From Costus lasius (Eukaryota; Streptophyta; Magnoliopsida; Zingiberales; Costaceae): a DNA stretch of 64,000 nucleotides. A model generated the notes under the pieces. It made no database searches. It was not told the origin of the DNA and saw nothing but the letters and a program-made list of their open reading frames with translations. The stretch spans positions 59,165,949 to 59,229,948 of the forward strand of contig CM050449.1 of NCBI GenBank assembly GCA_027563935.2. The letters are read 5' to 3'. The first letter of the stretch is position 1. Each line of letters opens with the position of its first letter. Made by a program: the position numbers and the translations under genes. Positions 58,727-64,000 of this stretch are shown in pieces.

Positions 58727-60797
58727 TCAAAGGCCTGGAGGTTCCTCTAATAAGCTAGCAAGCTCAATCAACAAAGCTAGCTCAATAAATAACCACTTCA
58801 AAAGGGCCCATGCGAAGCCCACTTATCAGGAATAATTTGCCACAAAAGAGGCCCAAGACTATTCCATTCGATCAACCAGCAATAAAATCAAGATGCAACT
58901 ATTCTCATCACACAAATCTCGGAGTTCTTTGCAGCCAACGCTCATCTCAGCACTTCATCTGGCGCACGCACGCTACAAACAAGGAAACGCTACAACGTTC
59001 ACATGCAGCCAGCAAAGGAAACATCAACGTCTCCCTCGCTCAGCCCACAAGGAAACTACAACGTTCACCCCGCAAATGTCCACCTGCAATGTTTGTCGAA
59101 GTTTCACCTATGTGTATCACTCGCTTGCATCCTTGTAACAGCAGATTTGCAGATTTTGTTGAATGGAAATGGTTTTTCGTTCTCAATCGGATGTCTCCGA
59201 TTGTCTTCTCCTCTGAGGCGCTTGTGTCGCCTATCCTTCCCCTCACCTCCTTCTAGGGCTGAGTCCCTCCCTCTTCCCTTCTTCTCTACAAGTTTCTTCC
59301 TCACGAAATCACAAGCTTCTTCCTCACGAAACCAACTCAAACAAACACGTATCCCAGTTTCCAGAATTTCCAGAAACTCGTCACTTCGCCGCCGATCATC
59401 CACCGGCCGGATCTCTACAAGACTTCGGCCACCATCGTCCCTACCCCTGAGAAACCTCCAGCTGCCGGCATCCGTCCATTCGCCACCTCGATCACCGGAA
59501 TCGAAACTTCCTTTCGATCCCCTGTTCTCGCCCTGATTCCGCCCTACTTCCGTCTTCCAGCACCGTTATCCTTCGACAAGCCACCAATCCCTCTCAAACT
59601 CTGGCCACCACTTCGCCATCGTCAGAGGGACCTCCAACCATAACAGGTCCGGCGATCGTGGACCACCGGACGAACGCCGGCCAACTCTGCTCTGCGCTCA
59701 TGTTTCCCCTGCTTCTGCCATGCTCTCGCCTCAGTTCCGCCTTTCATCGTCGCCCTCCTCCGTCCGGCCACCATTCCACCAGAAACTCCAGCCACCTCTT
59801 CGCCATCACCACAGAAACTCCCAACTGTAACAGGTTCGGCGTCCGTGCATCACCGGCCGTCCGGCGAGGAGCCCTGTAACTCGAGCACCTTCCCCTGTTC
59901 CGACCATACAGCCGCCTCCTTTCTGTAACTTCCCTGTTCCGATTGAAGATCCGTTGCTTCACCCCTGTCAGCGCTCCCACGCCACCCTCACCTTCTCCAT
60001 CACCTCCCGTTGTCAGAATTGCCGATGAACTCTCTAGTTCCAACATCTTCGACCGACCCCGCTTGCCTGTTCAGGGCTCTGTTTCTTGTTTCTTTGTTTT
60101 CTGTTTAGAAGTTATCTGACTAAGTTTCTTGTGGCAAGTTTTTAACATTCACGGATAGGCCTCTACTTCTCATCTTTGGATCTATCAGAAAGATCAGATC
60201 CTCCTCTACAAGCTGGACGAGTTGCCCCAACTAAAACGACAATGGATCAACCACTGAAGCATAAGAAAATTTCATAGCTGATTAACTCCTACAAATTAAT
60301 TTTATAAACTAATCTGATTAGTGTATTTTACACAGGTACCTTAAGCAAGCGGTGCAACAAAGATCTTGAACTATGGTTTGATAATGAAGCACTCATCTTG
60401 CACTTTCATTTGGACTAGTTGATGCAAGTCCAGGATCAACGGTTTAATCTAGCCGGCATTGCAAAATTTACAATCTGAAACATTTCTGTGCAGTTTTAAC
60501 TTACCGATCTGACTAGCTATATTGGTTGCACTAAATCTATATGCTCGAGTAGGAGTCTACTCTCCATTTTGATACACATGCAAAGAACTAATTTAGTTCT
60601 ACAATACAGTTCATTTAGTTTGAATATTGAATGATTGGAACCCCCTCTATGACATTGCCACATTTGCTAAATAATAATTTTCTGAACTCCTGGAATTCTA
60701 GCTGTTTTCATGAATATGCTATTTTCTGAAAATTCAAAAATAAATGACTGAATTTTAATTTAGTAGTTTGTTGCCACACGCTTCCCCCCCTACATCA
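58669..60797 (+). repeat. Gyp-3 3' LTR
   Basis: 2129 bp uninterrupted, tgatgggggcaggg to ctacatca; shows the pre-insertion state of the 5' LTR (35936-37329 plus 46495-47229). Followed by TSD copy ctgtt (60798-60802). Confidence 0.95.
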
Positions 60798-60802
60798 CTG
60801 TT

Positions 60803-62113
60803 TTAGTCATAGCCATGAGATTGGATGAAAACAAGTGGTGACACACTTGTCCAATCGGATATCAGTACGGCAAAGAGACTGTAATGCATCTGTACCTAGT
60901 TGCGATGATGGGGATGTCGATGTCGATATCCATTCCAACGACCTGGGTAGCAGCGATGCACTGCTTGGTGTCACTCACTGCTTGTGATGACCTTTGGTCA
61001 GCACTGCCAGCGTCAGAGGAACCTACAGGGTCGCACACCTTGATACTTGAGTTCTTGTATTGATCGGGAAGCCTTATGATCGTGTTATTGGATAACTCGG
61101 ATCTAATTAGGAGATTTCATCAGCGCCAATGGGCCTGATGAGATGGAAGAATGTTATTGGAGCCAAACTTCATTTTTGGCAGGTTGACCCGTATTTGACC
61201 ATGGTTGGTCACATTTGGATTAGGGTTGCATTGGATTGGATCCAAGTGCTTAATCAACCTATGCAATGATGTTTGGGCTAGCTCATTATCCAATGAGGCC
61301 CAATAACAAGTTCTCATGAAGAGATGAGAGGCTAAAAGGGTATAATGGGGTCATGTTGGCGCCTTTGCTTCATTATGGAAGTAAAGGGCGCCTCCCCCTC
61401 TCTTCCTAGGATGGAATGCATGCCTCTATGGCATTGCTTGAGGCACAAGGCAAGGCCTTGGCGCACAAGGAAAGGCGTGGGAACAAAAGGTAAGTTTGAA
61501 TGAGAATTATGGAAATGTCTTGGAGACTTTCCTTATCTCAAACCTCCTCATCCTAGCCCTACACTTGTCATGATCCTAGCCATTACCCTAACCGCCTCTT
61601 GCCCTATAAATATGACCCTAGTCGCCCCCTCTTGTGGGTAATTAATCCTTGAAGGCGTGAACACAAGGAGAGGGGCGAGTGCTTGAAGCAATGGGCGCAT
61701 CTTCCATAACCGCAAGCCTCTTCCTCCTTTCCTCTTGGCGCAAGGAGATCTAGGGCTTGGCGGCTTGGGCGGTTTTCTTTCTTCTCTTGGCGCCTCATCT
61801 CTCTTGGTGGCGCAAGTGAAGTAGAGTATCTCCCTAAGGCTTGGATCTTCTTCCCGAGGCTAGCACCGGGCGTGGAAGAAGAGAACTCAAGAGATCTGTG
61901 TGTGCGAGACTGCAGAGGGCGAACACTTGGGCGCCTTCATCGACATCGCTCTACATTGCTCTTAAGGTATTTCCTAACTCATCGTGTCGACTCCCTTGCA
62001 TGCGATCTTCACTGGGTTTTTGGGACTGGCCTGTTTCGGGGACATTCTTCCGCTGCTAAAAATGTATGTCCATAACTCTGAAAATTGTAAAATGTCCCCG
62101 GGGTTTCCCAACA
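60803..62113 (+). repeat. Cop-D 5' LTR, second part
   Basis: 1311 bp continuing from 35935; includes an Angela-like acacttgtccaat block near 60845 and ends ccccggggtttcccaaca. Several 'ggcgcaag' motifs. No coding signal is seen. Confidence 0.8.
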
Positions 62114-62931
62114 GTGGTATCAGAGTGACTTGCAAGACTCGAACGATGTTTTATGCTTTTCTTCCATGCTCACATGCCATATCTCTATTTTTGTAAATAG
62201 CATGATACATGCCAATCAATTTTTCTAAAAGTAGAAAAATTAGGGTTTCTTGTTTCTATCATCCTCTCAATCTCTATTGGAATTTTTTGACTATTTTTCT
62301 TGTTTGATTTAAAGATCAAAGGCGCACGTAATTTTGTCAAGTAGGACGGGCATTGTGTCTTCGGACTGGCCAAGTCTCTTGATCTGACAAAATTGCCAGC
62401 CGAAAGGATCTCTGAAATCATCATGAAAAATAAATCGCAATAAACCAAAAGACTTGTGAGAAGAAGATGAGAAAAAGAAACTGGTTTTATGAAAAAGTAA
62501 AATTTCATATTTTATGTTTTTCATGAGCATGTAGAATTGCATGAGTAAATACCTTGATTGTTCATAATGTTGTGATCATGTGTCAAGCCCCTCTTGCATG
62601 CCTGTGATGTATCTTTGTGCGGCCTGCGTGCCATCTTTTTATTATTAAGAGGAAGATTAAGGGCTAGGCGCATCCTTCTTGGACCTTGATGCTCGCATCT
62701 TGCTTGATGGCGCAAGCATGCAAGGTGATGCATGGAAGCTGGTGCTTGGTTGCTTGGTGGCGCAAGAAATCTTGGCCCCTTGCATGGTGGCGCACCTTCC
62801 TTGGAGGAAGACCATGGCATTGGCCGAACCTATGGGGAACTTTTAAAGTGTACCTCTAGGGTTTGAGAGCTAAACCATGAGAGAAGGACCTTGGAGCCAA
62901 CCTTGAAGTTCAAGCTAGAGGTCGGCTAGGT
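62114..62931 (+). other. Cop-D leader fragment
   Basis: Begins with primer site TGGTATCAGAGT (62115-62126, last base atypical). The remaining ~800 bp are non-coding, with repeated 'ggtggcgca' motifs, until Ang-6 inserts at 62932. Confidence 0.75.
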
Positions 62932-63561
62932 TGTTGGGGTATGCCCTTAAGGCTAATGTTTGAGGCCTTGGGATTGTAACAGTATCATGTTATAAACTGT
63001 TATGTTTATAATGGCATGGTTGTTATTCAGTTAGTTACATTGTCTGCTGCAATATATGTTCTTCTGAATAATGTCTCAAAGCTGTTCAGCTAGGCTGACA
63101 TGCAGTTAAGTCCTTAGTCGATGTATCTTGGTGAACATGAGACAGCCTTGATATGGTTAAGACTAATATGTGTTCTAATCTTATAGGATGCTTCGAGCAT
63201 GGAATAAGATGTAGACTCATGGGTACATTGGATGTACTGGACAGACCCTACTAGGATATTCAATTGCTTGTCACAATGTGAATAATCCTTGTTTGCTACA
63301 AGTGGCACATCTCCTCTGACTTGAGATCACTTGTGTTTCTAAATGATGATTGTCATTGTTTTGAGGTAGTTCAATATCATTTGAAACATAATGATTATAG
63401 ACTATCTTGGATAATGATCATGAGTCAGGTTAGGGCACTAGTGATAGACATAGGATTGCCGTCTCCTTGTTTAAGGAGTGTGGTGTTCTAAAGGGGCCCC
63501 CCCGGCTGAGATGATTGAGAAAGTGTATGGCCATACCCAGGTGACTGTGTTCATCTGATCT
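62932..63561 (+). repeat. Ang-6: 5' part of an Angela-type LTR
   Basis: Starts tgttggggtatgcccttaag and matches the first ~630 bp of the other Angela LTRs, including the gtacat hairpin; cut at 63561 by a Gyp-1-type LTR. The remainder lies beyond the window, so its TSD cannot be checked. Confidence 0.9.
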
Positions 63562-64000
63562 TGTAACATCCCTCAGAATCACACCCCACACGCATACAAG
63601 TAAAATACGGGGTTTCAAAATTTTTTTACTCTTCCATTAAAACACAAGAAGAAAGCGGCATCGAAGGACATTACTACGGAACAGAAAACCGCACAGAACT
63701 GAATAGGATCGATTACTAGGAAATAGAAATCCGGAAATCCAGAAAAAATCCGGCAGCAAGTATTCTAAACTACTGCTGCACAGACACACATATCTTGTAA
63801 CAACAACAAACGTCCACACTACACATATGTGGAATTTCAGAAATATACAGAACTGATTATTCAGATACTAAAATAAACAACACAAATTCGGTTACACATC
63901 TCAAATCGGACATTTCAAAATAAGAACCAATTCAATAAAAGAATCCAAGACTTGTATCCAATAATTTAAACGAAACAACTATAATATAATATCCTGAAAA
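63562..64000 (-). repeat. Gyp-1-family LTR, minus strand (end of window)
   Basis: Plus strand tgtaacatccctcag is the reverse complement of the Gyp-1 LTR end (…ctgagggatgttaca), and the match continues to the window edge with few changes. A second Gyp-1-family insertion, in opposite orientation, within the Ang-6 LTR. Confidence 0.92.

Larger units (their letters stand above)
35936..60797 (+). mobile_element. Gyp-3: gypsy-derived, RT-less LTR element
   Basis: LTRs of 2129 bp (5' copy after removing Ang-4; 3' copy 58669-60797), primer site TGGTATCAGAGC at 47233-47244, polypurine tract at 58660-58668, and TSD ctatt/ctgtt. Without Ang-4 and Ang-5 it is about 6543 bp with a 2.29-kb internal region holding one ORF and no RT, RNase H or integrase. 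It is therefore non-autonomous, of the large-retrotransposon-derivative kind. I count about 25 differences between its LTRs (about 1.2 percent), making it older than the elements nested in it, as expected. Confidence 0.9.
35334..62931 (+). mobile_element. Cop-D: second copia-type element (5' LTR and leader only)
   Basis: The 5' LTR starts tgttggtgtatatgcccta at 35334, is interrupted by Gyp-3 (TSD ctatt/ctgtt), resumes at 60803 and ends at cccaaca (62113). The primer site TGGTATCAGAGT follows at 62115-62126. Removing Gyp-3 and one TSD copy leaves an LTR of about 1913 bp. It resembles the Angela family at the 5' end and in short blocks (gtgtatggccatacccaggtga, tgga-tagaccc) but is otherwise diverged, so I infer a related copia subfamily. 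Its internal region is cut at 62932 by Ang-6. No Cop-D coding domain is in the window. Confidence 0.8.

Noticed and set aside
1..64000. CRISPR arrays, bacterial operons or host plant genes.
   Set aside because: All repeats are explained by LTR pairs, solo LTRs and tandem arrays; every long ORF is a retrotransposon protein or a shadow of one.

Overview
The window is plant nuclear DNA made almost entirely of nested LTR retrotransposons. I find no host gene, no rRNA or functional tRNA gene, and no bacterial or organellar sequence. The plant assignment rests on Ty1/copia elements whose Gag-PR-IN-RT-RNaseH order, ~1.7 kb LTRs, ~9.1 kb length and Gag sequence fit the Angela/BARE lineage, on a chromodomain-type Ty3/gypsy element with 3.47 kb LTRs (Tekay/Del-like), and on initiator-Met-tRNA primer sites (TGGTATCAGAGC). 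The density of nesting suggests heterochromatin of a TE-rich angiosperm; the species cannot be named from this sequence.

Left half (1-35333). An old minus-strand gypsy element (Gyp-2) is scattered in pieces at 655-666, 11311-11424, 23947-24721 and 33765 to about 35322. Four younger plus-strand elements split it: an Angela element whose LTR end is at 654 (Ang-1), the gypsy element Gyp-1 (667-11310, TSD cccgc), Ang-2 (11425-23946, TSD aggtc) and Ang-3 (24722-33764, TSD tgatt/tgatc). Ang-2 itself holds two solo LTRs of its own family, at 14595-16285 and 18620-20321.

Right half (35334-64000). A second copia element (Cop-D) starts at 35334. Its 5' LTR is split by Gyp-3 (35936-60797, TSD ctatt/ctgtt), a gypsy-like element of about 6.5 kb before insertions, with 2129-bp LTRs and no reverse transcriptase. 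Gyp-3's 5' LTR was hit by Ang-4 (37330-46489, minus, TSD cccgc) and its single ORF by Ang-5 (48654-57802, TSD ccaat). Cop-D resumes at 60803, its LTR ends at 62113, and its leader is cut at 62932 by Ang-6, whose LTR is cut at 63562 by a minus-strand Gyp-1-type LTR that leaves the window.

Coding state. Ang-5 alone has an unbroken 1293-codon polyprotein and LTRs that differ at only four sites, so it may be a recent, possibly autonomous copy. Ang-4 has one nonsense codon. Ang-2 has one nonsense codon and an inserted solo LTR. Ang-3 has lost its start codon and carries three stops and a frameshift. Gyp-1 is a deleted gag-RT fusion lacking nucleocapsid and protease, with one stop in integrase. Gyp-3 encodes a retropepsin-like protein without the catalytic motif.

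The most unusual signals are RNA-like structures in the Angela elements. These are a GNRA-tetraloop hairpin in every LTR that covers the site, with compensatory changes; twin hairpins about 210 bp apart in the leader; and a tRNA-T-arm/B-box-like hairpin in the leader. There is also a probable gene-conversion tract in the 3' LTR of Ang-3.
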